Positions 15,804-24,484 are shown, numbered from the stretch's first letter. The stretch is 48,849 bases of DNA from DATARH01 sp036008175 (GCA_036008175.1 DASYOB010000007.1:1-48849); one strand, 5' to 3'. Numbers and translations: made by a program. Notes: generated by a model from the letters alone, not told the origin.

Positions 15804-15978
15804 GCAGTCGTCGGAGACTCGCTTTGGTACAACGGCTCAAGGCAATCCAGAACGGGGTCATTTCTCACTGGCAACTGAAGTACGCTTGCGAGGTGGGTGG
15901 CACTACAATACTGGTGAAGATCATTCCTCCGGCAGGCCGGCACGACGCCAACCGGCTATAACTGTCTTTTCGCGAAGT

Positions 15979-16302
15979 TCAAAATACTTGGGACTGCCGA
16001 CTTGATAAGCGGCTGAGTTCAGCAATTTTTTGAGCGTTCCAGGTTCGGGTCTCGATCATGCCGCGTTGCACCTCGACCGCGCACCTGACCGCATCGACAA
16101 CACTGGCGAACTCCACGAGGACGCCATCGCCGGTCGTCTTGACGATACGCCCCCGGTGCTCGCGGACCTTCGGGTTGATCAATTCCCGGCGGTGCGCGTT
16201 TAGTCGCGCCAACGTCCCTTCCTCGCTCGCGCCCATTAGGCGCGAATAGCCCACCACGTCGGCGGCGAGGATCGCGGATAAGCGGCGGCGAGGGGCGGCC
16301 AT
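15979..16302 (-). pseudogene. Truncated class III adenylate/guanylate cyclase
   Basis: The first 83 or so residues match the start of a class III nucleotide cyclase catalytic domain: RRRLSAILAADVVGYSRLMGASEEGTLARL with metal-binding D15, and GRIVKTTGDGVLVEFASVVDAVRCAVEVQRGM with the second Asp D59. After that the sequence turns into unrelated residues (IETRTWNAQKIAE...) and stops at 107, where family members run on through the rest of the catalytic domain and often TPR repeats. The lysine and transition-state residues that come later are missing, so it cannot be an active cyclase. It is a broken gene at the edge of the repeat-rich stretch. Confidence 0.8.
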
Positions 16303-16360
16303 GTGCAGGCAGCTCTATGTGCAATCGCGCGCCGGTAGTGTAGCCGAACGCGGGTGCGCG

Positions 16361-17548
16361 TCATCCTGCCGGCGATAATCGAGTGACCGCCTCCTCTTCT
16401 GCGGGCAGCTTTGCGTCGTACAATAGCTGTCGTGACAATTCGGCGTGGCGCTGCGCGAAGCCGCGCGACGTCAGCCCGGCCTCGAGCATCCGTCGCTGGG
16501 CCCGTTCGACCATCCGTACGCGCGCGTCATCGTCGTCGGCAAGCGCCACGATGGCCTCGTGCATTGCCGCTGGGTCCCCAGCCGGGACGTATCGCACTTC
16601 TTGGTCGGAGAAGTAGCCGCGGAGGCCGCCGATATCGGTTACTACCACCGGGACGCCACGCACGGTCGCCTCCTCGATCACGGTAATACCGGAACCGTGC
16701 AGGTTCGGGTTCAATGCGAGCGCCACGACGTCCGCCCAGCGGTAAAGATCAATGTATTCTTGGTTGGTCTTCGGATGAACCAGGGAGACGTTGGCGCCAA
16801 GCTTTAATCCGGCAGGAAGGCGAGGGGCAACGATGCGGAGCTCGGCGTCGGGCCGGTCGCGCAGCGCGGCGACGAGGGTCGCCCAGTCACGATGGCGGTC
16901 GCTGCCGGCCGACAACACACGGATCAGGCGATGCGCTATGCGCTGCTTGGGCGACACCATGTCATCGGCTCTGATCCCGTAGGGCATGAACATCGAGCGC
17001 TGACGCGGGAAGAGCGCGCGCGCGACTTTCAAGCCCTCCTCGGAATGTACGGTCAACACCGCGGCATCGGCGATCAGCCTTCGATATAGCCAGCGCTTCA
17101 ATGTCGACAGTCGCGGCCAGGAATCGAACAGCCAGACACTCTGGGCGATAACTTCGGGTCGATGTCGGCGCCCAACAGTGCGCAGCAACAAGAGTATGGC
17201 TAGGTACTGGGACTCGGTGCCCGTCCACACAATCTCCGCAGCGTAAATCCCGTGTCGATTGCGCCAAGCATGAACAAAATCGAAGCCCAGCAGCAGTCGA
17301 ACCCCGAGACGGAAGGCTGCGCCGAGTAGGCCTTCGGGGTGATCCTCCGAATATTCGATTAGGCAACCGTCTTGCTGCGCCCAGAAATAACCATAGGGCA
17401 GGCGCTCGTTGAGGCCGATAATCTCGCCTCGATCCCACTTCGCCTGCCATTGCGCCGCTCCGAAGCCGCGCGCGAGGTGAACGAAACCGCGGATGGGTTT
17501 GCGGGCAGGGGCGCCCGAAATCGAGGGCGGAGCTGACGGAATTTTCAT
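16361..17548 (-). CDS. Glycosyltransferase, GT-B fold (GT4-like)
   Basis: A 395-residue protein. The C-terminal half has the GT-B donor-binding pattern: VLSAGSDRHRDWATLVAAL, LRIVAPRLPAGL, VSLVHPKTNQEYIDLYRWADVVALALNPNLHGSGITVIEEATVRGVPVVVTDIGGLRGYF and YVPAGDPAAMHEAI, in which the E-x7-E-like segment is GSGITVIEEA. The N-terminal half is less conserved, with an LLLLRTVGRR-type hydrophobic stretch. Such enzymes transfer a sugar from a nucleotide donor to a glycan or lipid. The frame permits a GTG two codons upstream of ATG 17548. It is divergent from a methyltransferase; no polysaccharide cluster surrounds it, so the acceptor is unknown. Confidence 0.82.
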   Translation of the reverse strand: MKIPSAPPSISGAPARKPIRGFVHLARGFGAAQWQAKWDRGEIIGLNERLPYGYFWAQQDGCLIEYSEDHPEGLLGAAFRLGVRLLLGFDFVHAWRNRHGIYAAEIVWTGTESQYLAILLLLRTVGRRHRPEVIAQSVWLFDSWPRLSTLKRWLYRRLIADAAVLTVHSEEGLKVARALFPRQRSMFMPYGIRADDMVSPKQRIAHRLIRVLSAGSDRHRDWATLVAALRDRPDAELRIVAPRLPAGLKLGANVSLVHPKTNQEYIDLYRWADVVALALNPNLHGSGITVIEEATVRGVPVVVTDIGGLRGYFSDQEVRYVPAGDPAAMHEAIVALADDDDARVRMVERAQRRMLEAGLTSRGFAQRHAELSRQLLYDAKLPAEEEAVTRLSPAG

Positions 17549-17723
17549 GACCACGAAGCTGTCAACAACCGGCTCAATCTTCTGTGGGTGCCTCCCCTAA
17601 TCAACAGCTCAATATTCAGCGGGAGCGCGACCGCAGATCGCCGAGCAATGGGTCGCCATGCGGCATTCTGCCTCGTATTACCCAGGTTTGGCCTCTTACA
17701 GTAATTCCGGGTCGGGAGCATTC

Positions 17724-18479
17724 ATGGCGCTATTTGATGAACTGCGCAGTCGGTGCAAGGTGTGGGCTGACCAGCACGATAAAATGTCGCTCCCGCTCTG
17801 GCTGGCTCTGGGCCTCCTGTCGCTGATTAGAAAGATAGTCCGCCACACGATCGCGGAGGCTGCGGAGCGACGCTACGACAAGACCTTGGGCATTGATACT
17901 GGAGGCGAGATCATCGGCACGCAGCTGAGGATGGCGCCGGAAGAAAGGGCTTACGCCAAAGGCTACGCCGGCACCCCTCCGACAGTCGCCGAGCGCCTCA
18001 TCGGCTTGGTGGCCGATAGAGCACGCGGTTTCACCTTTATCGATTACGGAGCCGGGAAAGGCCGGGTGCTGCTGATCGCTGCCCGCTACCAATTCGACCG
18101 CGTGGTAGGCGTCGAACTATCCGAGCCTCTAATCCGCGTCGCCGCAGCCAACATCGCGGCCTATGCGCCAAGGCATCCCGGACTATGCCCGATCGAATTG
18201 GTCCAGACCGACGCCGCGAATTACGAACTTCCGCAGACTCCGTGCGTGCTGTTTTTCTACGACCCGTTCCAGGCCGATCTCATGGAGCGCATCGGCCAGC
18301 GGGTTCATGAATCCTTCTTGGCCAACCCAAGAAAGCTGTTCATCATCTACTATTTCCCGGCTTTCGCTCATGTCTTCGAGGCGCCGTTCATGCGGCGGCA
18401 GGACGTCACAGACCTGCCGGGCGGACCGATGAACCGCTATGACAAACCTACAGCATCGATCTTCGAGACGCTGCCGTAA
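17724..18479 (+). CDS. SAM-dependent methyltransferase with DOT1-like motif
   Basis: A 251-residue protein. A short hydrophobic stretch at residues 23-35 (LPLWLALGLLSLI) may anchor it to the membrane. The catalytic fold starts at about residue 115: FTFIDYGAGKGRVLLIAA is motif I, VVGVELSEPLIRVAAANI motif II, and FFYDPFQADLMERI carries a DPF segment where related enzymes have DPPF or NPPF. YGxGKGR is also found in DOT1-like protein-lysine methyltransferases. ATG 17724 follows GGGAGCATTC and is preferred over an upstream ATG. It is divergent from the glycosyltransferase. The substrate is unknown. Confidence 0.78.
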   Translation: MALFDELRSRCKVWADQHDKMSLPLWLALGLLSLIRKIVRHTIAEAAERRYDKTLGIDTGGEIIGTQLRMAPEERAYAKGYAGTPPTVAERLIGLVADRARGFTFIDYGAGKGRVLLIAARYQFDRVVGVELSEPLIRVAAANIAAYAPRHPGLCPIELVQTDAANYELPQTPCVLFFYDPFQADLMERIGQRVHESFLANPRKLFIIYYFPAFAHVFEAPFMRRQDVTDLPGGPMNRYDKPTASIFETLP

Positions 18480-18505
18480 CGTTTTGAGTTGTCGAATGTC
18501 GCAAA

Positions 18506-18596
18506 AGGGGCATACCCAGCCGAACGCGTCCGCCGCGACGAGCGGCCGTTGTGCCTCGATTGCGGAAATTCAGACTGATGCGGCGCTGCGCAGCCC
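18506..18596. repeat. Direct repeat R4, left copy (91 bp)
   Basis: Contains ACCCAGCCGAACGCGTCCGC and ATTGCGGAAATTCAGACTGA. It matches 23943-24033 in the same orientation (offset 5437) with about four differences. It starts 27 bases after a stop codon; the other copy starts 29 bases after one. Confidence 0.9.
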
Positions 18597-18754
18597 ACGG
18601 GGGGACTACACGCGGGGAACCGAGCCGATCGAGTGGCGTTGGCCGAGACGCAACAGTGTCATTTCAGGCGGCGCCGGCGCATCCCAACCCGGCGGGGTGG
18701 CCGAACTGATCGAGACGGCTGCCGACACAGCGAAGGCCCGCTAAGAGAGGTTTC

Positions 18755-19222
18755 ATGCCCCTCGCCTCTCGCAAGTGGTGCTGGTTCGGTATTGGCGCGA
18801 TCCTCCTCGCGGGGATTGCCGTTGCAATAGGGACCGCCGCCGGGCAGCGCAACGCCCCGCATTTCGCCGATACTATCATCAGGATCTGTGCCGCTCCGTT
18901 CCGCGGGGCATCCGCGGAGGAGGCTCCGTTTTTGGCGGAGAACTCTGCGGCAATGAGCCGAATGATGATCGGGATGGCGATAGAGCCGAGCGGCGAGGTC
19001 GATCGCGATTTCGTTACGATGATGTCGGCGCATCATCAGGGCGCGATCGACATGGCCAAGGCGCTGCTGCGCTTTGGCCGCAACGAGAGGCTGCGCCGCC
19101 TGGCGCAGGAGATCATCGTCACCCAGCAGCAGGAGATCGCCGCGATGCGATTAGCGGTGGGCGAAAGCCTGCCGCCGCCGGTGCCAGCACCCGATCAAGT
19201 TCTGGGGCAAGTAGAAAGGTGA
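18755..19222 (+). CDS. DUF305 membrane-anchored His/Met-rich protein
   Basis: A 155-residue DUF305 protein. Residues 11-30 are a hydrophobic anchor or uncleaved signal (FGIGAILLAGIAVAIGTAAG). The family core is MMSAHHQGAIDMAKALLRFG (89-108) with H93-H94 and nearby Met residues, followed by LAQEIIVTQQQEIAAM. DUF305 proteins are ferritin-like four-helix bundles seen near metal or copper handling genes; in cyanobacteria CopM binds copper. It is 15 bases upstream of the beta-propeller gene, so the two form an operon. A copper role is inference. Confidence 0.87.
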   Translation: MPLASRKWCWFGIGAILLAGIAVAIGTAAGQRNAPHFADTIIRICAAPFRGASAEEAPFLAENSAAMSRMMIGMAIEPSGEVDRDFVTMMSAHHQGAIDMAKALLRFGRNERLRRLAQEIIVTQQQEIAAMRLAVGESLPPPVPAPDQVLGQVER

Positions 19223-19237
19223 GGGAGGAGAACGCCC

Positions 19238-20767
19238 ATGAAACGGAAGGTTTTTGTCGCTGCGCTGCTGATCGGCGCTCTAGCCGGGAGCGGAGCGGCC
19301 TTGGCGGGGCAGGCACCCGCGGCGGCTTCCGCGCCGGACATCCCGATCAGCCACCACGACCGTTTCTACACGTCTGACCAATTCTCCAATACGGTGTCGG
19401 TGATCGACCCCGCCGACAACAAGCTGCTCGGCGTCATTCGGCTTGGGGATCCGATGCCGACAAACTTCAGCCCGCTCTACAAGGGGCAGCTCCTGGTGCA
19501 CGGCATGGGCTTCTCTCCCGACCACCGCACCCTCGACGTCGTATCGATCGGCTCGAACTCCGTCACCTTCATCGATACGGCGACCAATGCCGTCAAACAC
19601 ATCACCTATGTCGGCCGCTCGCCGCACGAGGCGTTTTTCACGCCCAACGGCAAGGAGGTGTGGGTCACCGTCCGCGGCGAAAACTACGTGTCCGTCCTCG
19701 ACGGCACGACCTATGAGGAAAAGACACGGATCACCACGAACAACGGGCCGGGCATGACGATTTTTGCGCCGGACGGCAAGTACGGTTACGTATGCTCGTC
19801 GTTCACTCCCGAGACCGTCGTCATCGCGGTCGCCGACCACACAATTGTCGGCAGGGTGCAGCAGGCGAGCCCATTCTGCCCAGACATTGCCGCGACACCC
19901 GATGGCACGCAGGTCTGGTTCACCCTGAAGGACACCGGCAAGACCGAGGTATTCAACGCACAGCCGCCGTTCAATGTGCTGAGGACGATCGACACCGGTC
20001 CGATCACCAATCACGTCAACATCGTGCGCAACGCGAATGGCCAGTTTGCCTATGTCACAATCGGCGGCCTCAACCAGGTGAAAGTGTTCCGCACCAACGA
20101 TTTCGGCTTGGTCGCGACGATACCGGTCGGCAAACTGCCGCACGGCATCTGGCCGTCAGGGGACGGCACACGTGTCTATATCGGGCTGGAGATCGACGAC
20201 AAGGCGACCGCCATCGATACCCTGACGAATACAGTGATCGCGACCGTGCCGATCGGCCAGGCGGCGCAGGGGGTCGCTTACGTGCCGGACGCCGTGCCTG
20301 CAAGCACCGGACCGGAGATGGGCAACGCGGCAATGTCGGTCGCCGGTGGCAGCATGCCCGCAGGAGCCGGAACGGAAGGGTTGCAGCAGCTCGGGGTCGC
20401 CGGTGAGGCGGCCCATTTCACGATGGCGCCGGCGGGCCGGGCTACGGCAGCCGGTGCCGAGACGCCGACCAGTGTGAGTTTATACGACCAGGGGCTGGTG
20501 CAGGTTCTGGAAGCTTCAGTCACCGGCCTTGAGCCAAAGAAACCATACGTGCTCGCGTTTTCGGAGCGCGCGGACGGCGACGGCAAACTTGAGCCTCTGG
20601 AGGGCTTTATGACCAACCCGGCGGGCTCGGCGATCGTCAACGCTGTCGGCCCGATCCGCCAGATCGTGCAGGGCGCGGAGAACACGCCGCGCCGCTACCT
20701 GGTCATCGCACCGGGCTCGATGACGGGGCCGGATAAACCGGTGCAGATCCAAACGCCCACAAACTAG
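19238..20767 (+). CDS. Secreted YVTN/YncE-type beta-propeller with C-terminal extra domain
   Basis: A 509-residue secreted protein. A signal peptide (residues 1-24, ending GAALAGQ) is followed by a seven-bladed propeller, about residues 40-350, with repeated blades such as NTVSVIDPADNKLLGVIRLGD, NSVTFIDTATNAVKHITYVG, NYVSVLDGTTYEEKTRI and KATAIDTLTNTVIATVPIGQ. After a Gly/Ala-rich linker comes a second domain (about 395-505: TPTSVSLYDQGLVQVLEASVTGLEPKKPYVLAFSER... and PIRQIVQGAENTPRRYLVI) that I cannot name. It follows DUF305 closely (GGGAGGAG just before the start), so the two are probably made together in the periplasm. Confidence 0.85.
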   Translation: MKRKVFVAALLIGALAGSGAALAGQAPAAASAPDIPISHHDRFYTSDQFSNTVSVIDPADNKLLGVIRLGDPMPTNFSPLYKGQLLVHGMGFSPDHRTLDVVSIGSNSVTFIDTATNAVKHITYVGRSPHEAFFTPNGKEVWVTVRGENYVSVLDGTTYEEKTRITTNNGPGMTIFAPDGKYGYVCSSFTPETVVIAVADHTIVGRVQQASPFCPDIAATPDGTQVWFTLKDTGKTEVFNAQPPFNVLRTIDTGPITNHVNIVRNANGQFAYVTIGGLNQVKVFRTNDFGLVATIPVGKLPHGIWPSGDGTRVYIGLEIDDKATAIDTLTNTVIATVPIGQAAQGVAYVPDAVPASTGPEMGNAAMSVAGGSMPAGAGTEGLQQLGVAGEAAHFTMAPAGRATAAGAETPTSVSLYDQGLVQVLEASVTGLEPKKPYVLAFSERADGDGKLEPLEGFMTNPAGSAIVNAVGPIRQIVQGAENTPRRYLVIAPGSMTGPDKPVQIQTPTN

Positions 20768-20896
20768 TCTAGCCGCCGAGCGGAGCGGCGAAACTGAGCT
20801 TCGCGGTGGAGAATGAGCATTTCACCAGCACGCCAGTGGCGCGCGATCAGCTGGTGGTGATCGTCGGTCCCGAATAGCCCCGGGTAGGCACCGTTC
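20768..20896. other. Short spacer with a possible relic coding end
   Basis: A plus-strand frame here reads KLSFAVENEHFTSTPVARDQ and ends LVVIVGPE before a TAG at about 20877. It has no start and only 34 codons, but its composition looks protein-like, so it may be the tail of a lost gene. Confidence 0.3.
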
Positions 20897-22519
20897 TCAC
20901 CAATTAGCCTGAACCCGGCCCGCGATCGTCTCGAACTTCTGGCCGATTTGGAGTGTGCCCGCCGGGTTCAGCTTGTTCACATCCACATATTGGAATTGGA
21001 GCATGAACCGCAGCCAGTCGTTCGGGTACCAGCTAAGCGCGAGCGCGGTGATCTGCTGCTGGCCGCCATAGACCCCGCCGGTGACGCTTTGCGACAGGCC
21101 AGGAATAACGTTGCTGTTGAGATCCACAGTGCTGTAGCGAGCCGCAATTTCCCACGCGCCGATGCCGCCATCTGCGAAGCTGAACGGATCCGCGACCTTG
21201 GGCTTGCCCCAGGCGGCCCGCTCGGAATCATAGGGAATCGGCTCCCCGGTCAAGACCCAGGCGCCCTCGACATAACCTCCGTTGAAGCCCAGCCCCGGCG
21301 CTGGCACGCCGGGCAATTTGGCCTGGGTTACGCCGATTTGATAAAACTCCCCTTGCACCAGGAAATTACGCCAGCTGGCCCCGAGTTCGCCGCCGTAAAC
21401 GCTGGCGCCCCTCGCGGATATCGGGCCGGTTTCGACAAGCTTGTTGAAATCAATTCTCAGCTCCGGCTCGTCATCGAGCGTCACTGTGGATCGGCTCACC
21501 CCGGGCGTGCCGCTGGCATTAATATTCGGGTGGAAGACGGTCTGGCCGGAGAACCCGGCATGCAGATTCCAATCCTCGTCGTGATAGGATCGCGCCGCCA
21601 ACCGACCGATGAATCCCACCTGCTCACCATTGAGGAGGCTGGAGGACTGAGCGCCAAAAAGAGGGCCGGTGACATAGGCAGACGCAAAATAATCGTCGGT
21701 AGCCGCGTTAGCTCCGAGGGAAGCGCGCTGTATGCCCGCCGCCACGCTTCGCTCGATGTTGATGATGCTGGGCCGTTCGAGAAACAGCAAATTGCCCGGG
21801 AATGTCGCATCCTCCAGCGATACAAACGGATGGAAATATCCGACCGTGGCGGTCACCGGCTTGATCCCGGTGTAGTTGACGTTCGCTTCGAACAACGTGG
21901 GTGACCCGTCGGGTGAGCCGCCGAAGTCGGGCGTGATGTTGACCGTAAAGTCGTCAAACTTGCCGGTAAAATAGATCCTGCCGCGCCGCAAATTTACGCC
22001 GTCGTTGAGGTGAGGAAACTGTGTGTTTGGGCTGGGGTTCTGGAAATAGCCGCCAATGTCAAACTGCATCAATCCGCCAATGGCAAGCGATGCCCGGCCG
22101 TCCGCTGAGACGATCGTCGGCCGCCCTTCCGGCATGTTGACCTTGACCCCGGTCGATTCGGTGGGGTCCGCTGAAGTAGCGGGAGTCTGTAACTGCGCTG
22201 AAGTTTGCGCTGCTCGACCCGCCGCGGTCTCGCCGCTGAGCGCAGCCTGCTGCGCTCGTCCCGCCGCCTCGCGAGCTTCGCGAAGCCGGTCCTGCGCGCG
22301 TTGTGCCTCGCTGCGCGACCGATGGAGCTGCCGCTTCGCCTCGTCGAGTTCGCTTCTGAGCCCCTGCAACTCGCTCTGGAGACCGCGAACTTGACGCTCG
22401 ATTGCCTCGATCCGGTCGATCGCAGGATCGTCTGCGTATGTGGCGGCAGGCACCATGGCCAAGCAGAAAGCGGTTACCGCGGCAAAGCTGCGATGATGGC
22501 GACTGCATCCATCCACCAT
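20897..22519 (-). CDS. OprP-like outer-membrane porin with coiled-coil N terminus
   Basis: A 540-residue porin of the phosphate-selective O/P type. After a signal peptide (ending ATYADD) comes a coiled coil of about 60 residues (IDRIEAIERQVRGLQSELQGLRSELDEAKRQLHR...), a layout seen in porins anchored to peptidoglycan or periplasmic partners. The barrel begins near residue 135 (SLAIGGLMQFDIGGYF) and includes LRRGRIYFTGKFDDFTVNITPDFGG, GYFHPFVSLED and a final aromatic residue (VQANW), the usual end signal for outer-membrane insertion. It faces the propeller gene convergently. Substrate specificity cannot be read. Confidence 0.9.
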   Translation of the reverse strand: MVDGCSRHHRSFAAVTAFCLAMVPAATYADDPAIDRIEAIERQVRGLQSELQGLRSELDEAKRQLHRSRSEAQRAQDRLREAREAAGRAQQAALSGETAAGRAAQTSAQLQTPATSADPTESTGVKVNMPEGRPTIVSADGRASLAIGGLMQFDIGGYFQNPSPNTQFPHLNDGVNLRRGRIYFTGKFDDFTVNITPDFGGSPDGSPTLFEANVNYTGIKPVTATVGYFHPFVSLEDATFPGNLLFLERPSIINIERSVAAGIQRASLGANAATDDYFASAYVTGPLFGAQSSSLLNGEQVGFIGRLAARSYHDEDWNLHAGFSGQTVFHPNINASGTPGVSRSTVTLDDEPELRIDFNKLVETGPISARGASVYGGELGASWRNFLVQGEFYQIGVTQAKLPGVPAPGLGFNGGYVEGAWVLTGEPIPYDSERAAWGKPKVADPFSFADGGIGAWEIAARYSTVDLNSNVIPGLSQSVTGGVYGGQQQITALALSWYPNDWLRFMLQFQYVDVNKLNPAGTLQIGQKFETIAGRVQANW

Positions 22520-22924
22520 GGTCTAGCCCCCTTCTTGACGATCCAACGCACTCGGCAGGCGCGCCGCAAAGCCTAACAGCCGAGACCCTTGTACGGCTAA
22601 GGCGTGGTCATCGAGCTTCGGCCGACGGTGGGCGCTCTCTGTCCTTGGCGCCGCCTCGGTTGCAATTCGGCTTTGGGTGGTGAGCGGTGCTTCGTCGGCA
22701 CACGCACCGATGGCGAAGTAGCGCCGATTGCGGCCGTTCGCGGCACTCTAATCGAACCGCGGGAGTCGACCCATCCGGCCGCTCGGTTCGCTCGACACCG
22801 ATCACGGGTTGTCGCATCTGCGACGTTGCATGACGACCGCTGAGCCTTTATCCGCACGACCGCCCTTTAGAGGTATGGTAGTCGAGGACTACGCTTCTCG
22901 GTGCTCTTTTGATTGGCGTAATCG
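22520..22924. other. Divergent intergenic region holding repeat R3b
   Basis: No gene is seen. The porin and the ABC binding-protein gene are transcribed away from here, so both promoters should lie in it; the R3b repeat occupies 22604-22729. Confidence 0.5.
22604..22729. repeat. Direct repeat R3, right copy (126 bp)
   Basis: About 86 per cent identical to 15678-15803, same orientation, no gaps. Unlike the left copy it has no R2 half beside it. Confidence 0.85.
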
Positions 22925-23914
22925 ATGCGACGTCGACAGTTCATCGCGCTGCTCGGCGCGACCGCGGCGGCGGGCCCGATAGCGCGCGCGCAGCAATCGC
23001 TGCGTCAGATCGCCGTACTCGTGCCGGCTGGCGAAGACGATCCGATGAACCCCGCTTTGTGGGGTTCCAACGGCGCGTTCGAGCAAGGACTAGCGCAGCA
23101 AGGCTGGACAAGCGGCCGCAACGTTCAGATTGACTATCGTTGGGCTATCGACAGCGCCGACAAGACCAAGGCCGCCATCGCCGAATTGCAGGCACGCCCG
23201 CCTGACGTGATCGTAGCCGTGAGCAGCGGAACGGTGGCGGCGCTGCGGCAGGCGATGCCGACGGTACCGATCGTTTTCGCGACAATATATGAACCCGTCG
23301 CGCAAGGTTTTGTGCAAAGCCTCGCACATCCGGGCGGCAATGCCACCGGCTTCACCAATGTACCGGCGACGATCGGGGGGAAATGGCTGGGGCTGCTCTC
23401 GGAAATGGCGCCAGCGGTCACCCGCGTCGCCTATATGTGCAACCCGAGCAATCCCGGTCCGTTACAGCCCTATGCTGCCGCTGAGGCGGCCGCGCACGGC
23501 CATGCCATTTCCATCGCAATGGCAGCGGTCCGCAGCGCGGCCGAGATCGAGACCGCGATGACGACATTGGCCCGTGAGCCGGGCGGCGGATTGATCGTGC
23601 CGCCGGACGGCTTCCTGATCGGTCAGAGCAAGCCGATTATCGAACTCGCCGCGCGCGAGAAGCTGCCTGCGATCTATGGGTTTGCACTTTTCGCGGTGCG
23701 GGGCGGCTTGGCGTCGTATGGCGTCTCGCTGTCGGAGCAAAATCGAGAGGCTGGGGAATACGTCGGCCGCATTTTGCGGGGAGAGAAACCCGCGGACCTG
23801 CCGGTGCAGGAGCCGTCCCAATACGAATTGGTCATTAATCTGAAAGCCGCGGAGGCGCTCGGCCTCCGAATTCCGCCCACCGTGTTCGCCAGCGCCGATA
23901 AGGTGATCGAGTGA
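22925..23914 (+). CDS. ABC-type binding protein (ABC_sub_bind family), Tat-exported
   Basis: A 329-residue periplasmic binding protein of the family often labelled ABC_sub_bind (PF04392-like). MRRRQFIALLGATAAAG is a Tat-type signal. The body shows IAVLVPAGEDDP, GLAQQGWTSGRNVQIDYRWA, VSSGTVAALRQAMPTVPIVFATIYEP, GNATGFTNVPATIGGKWLGLLSEMAP and the end AAEALGLRIPPTVFASADKVIE, all typical. No permease or ATPase gene is nearby, which is usual for the many orphan members of this family in alphaproteobacteria. The ligand is unknown. Confidence 0.88.
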   Translation: MRRRQFIALLGATAAAGPIARAQQSLRQIAVLVPAGEDDPMNPALWGSNGAFEQGLAQQGWTSGRNVQIDYRWAIDSADKTKAAIAELQARPPDVIVAVSSGTVAALRQAMPTVPIVFATIYEPVAQGFVQSLAHPGGNATGFTNVPATIGGKWLGLLSEMAPAVTRVAYMCNPSNPGPLQPYAAAEAAAHGHAISIAMAAVRSAAEIETAMTTLAREPGGGLIVPPDGFLIGQSKPIIELAAREKLPAIYGFALFAVRGGLASYGVSLSEQNREAGEYVGRILRGEKPADLPVQEPSQYELVINLKAAEALGLRIPPTVFASADKVIE

Positions 23915-23942
23915 GTGAGGGGCGGTCGTAAACGGCCGCTTC

Positions 23943-24033
23943 GGGGGCACACCCAGCCGAACGCGTCCGCCGCGACGAGCGGCCGTTATGCCTCGATTGC
24001 GGAAATTCAGACTGATGCGGCGCTGCGCGGCCC
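23943..24033. repeat. Direct repeat R4, right copy (91 bp)
   Basis: Matches 18506-18596 with about four differences. The pair brackets the DUF305, propeller, porin and ABC binding-protein genes. Confidence 0.9.
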
Positions 24034-24250
24034 TTGATAGGAACGTATAGAGAACACATATATTAAACGCTTCCGCCCTGTGAGGCCGATTTGCAGCCCG
24101 GGCTTGCTGAAGCCGCAGCCGATCCGAGCTGTCCTGTTATCGCCCTGTTATGACCTGTTCTTCCGAAGCGAAATGCGGGAATTTCAAAGGCTTGGTCCCG
24201 ATCTCTTTTCGCCCGCCCGCACGCGCGCGAGGTCAACCGATGCGAAGCCG

Positions 24251-24303
24251 CTCGGAAGTCATCTGCCGGAAACTGTGGCACGATTTCACAGTTTCACAGG
24301 CCC
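24251..24303. repeat. Repeat R5, copy 1, with 9-bp palindrome
   Basis: It begins CTCGGAAGTCATCTGCCGGA and holds a perfect inverted repeat, GAAACTGTG (24269-24277) and CACAGTTTC (24287-24295), around nine bases. Confidence 0.85.
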
Positions 24304-24431
24304 GGAATGCGGTCGGGACGACCTCATGCGTTCGCCGGCGATCGGGCGAAATTCCCTGCTAAATCGTGGAAAATTCCCTGCTCTGAGGGAATTGCGGCCC
24401 GGCGTCGCGGCGGCCGCGATTGGGACAGCCC

Positions 24432-24484
24432 CTCGGAAGTCATCTGCCGGAAACTGTGGCACGGATTCACAGTTTCACAGGCCC
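24432..24484. repeat. Repeat R5, copy 2, with 9-bp palindrome
   Basis: Same orientation as copy 1 (offset 181), two differences, both in the loop of the palindrome; the arms (24450-24458, 24468-24476) are unchanged. Weaker similarity runs on for another 30 bases (GGTCGGGACG). Confidence 0.85.

Larger units (their letters stand above)
15519..15978. other. Repeat-rich intergenic stretch
   Basis: No gene is seen. It holds R2b (15601-15661) and R3a (15678-15803) almost back to back, so one composite element of about 200 bp may be present, whose two halves also occur singly at 12733 and 22604. Confidence 0.6.

Noticed and set aside
20768..20877. A protein-like 34-codon frame after the propeller gene
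   Set aside because: No start codon and no recognised family; kept only as a possible relic in the spacer note.
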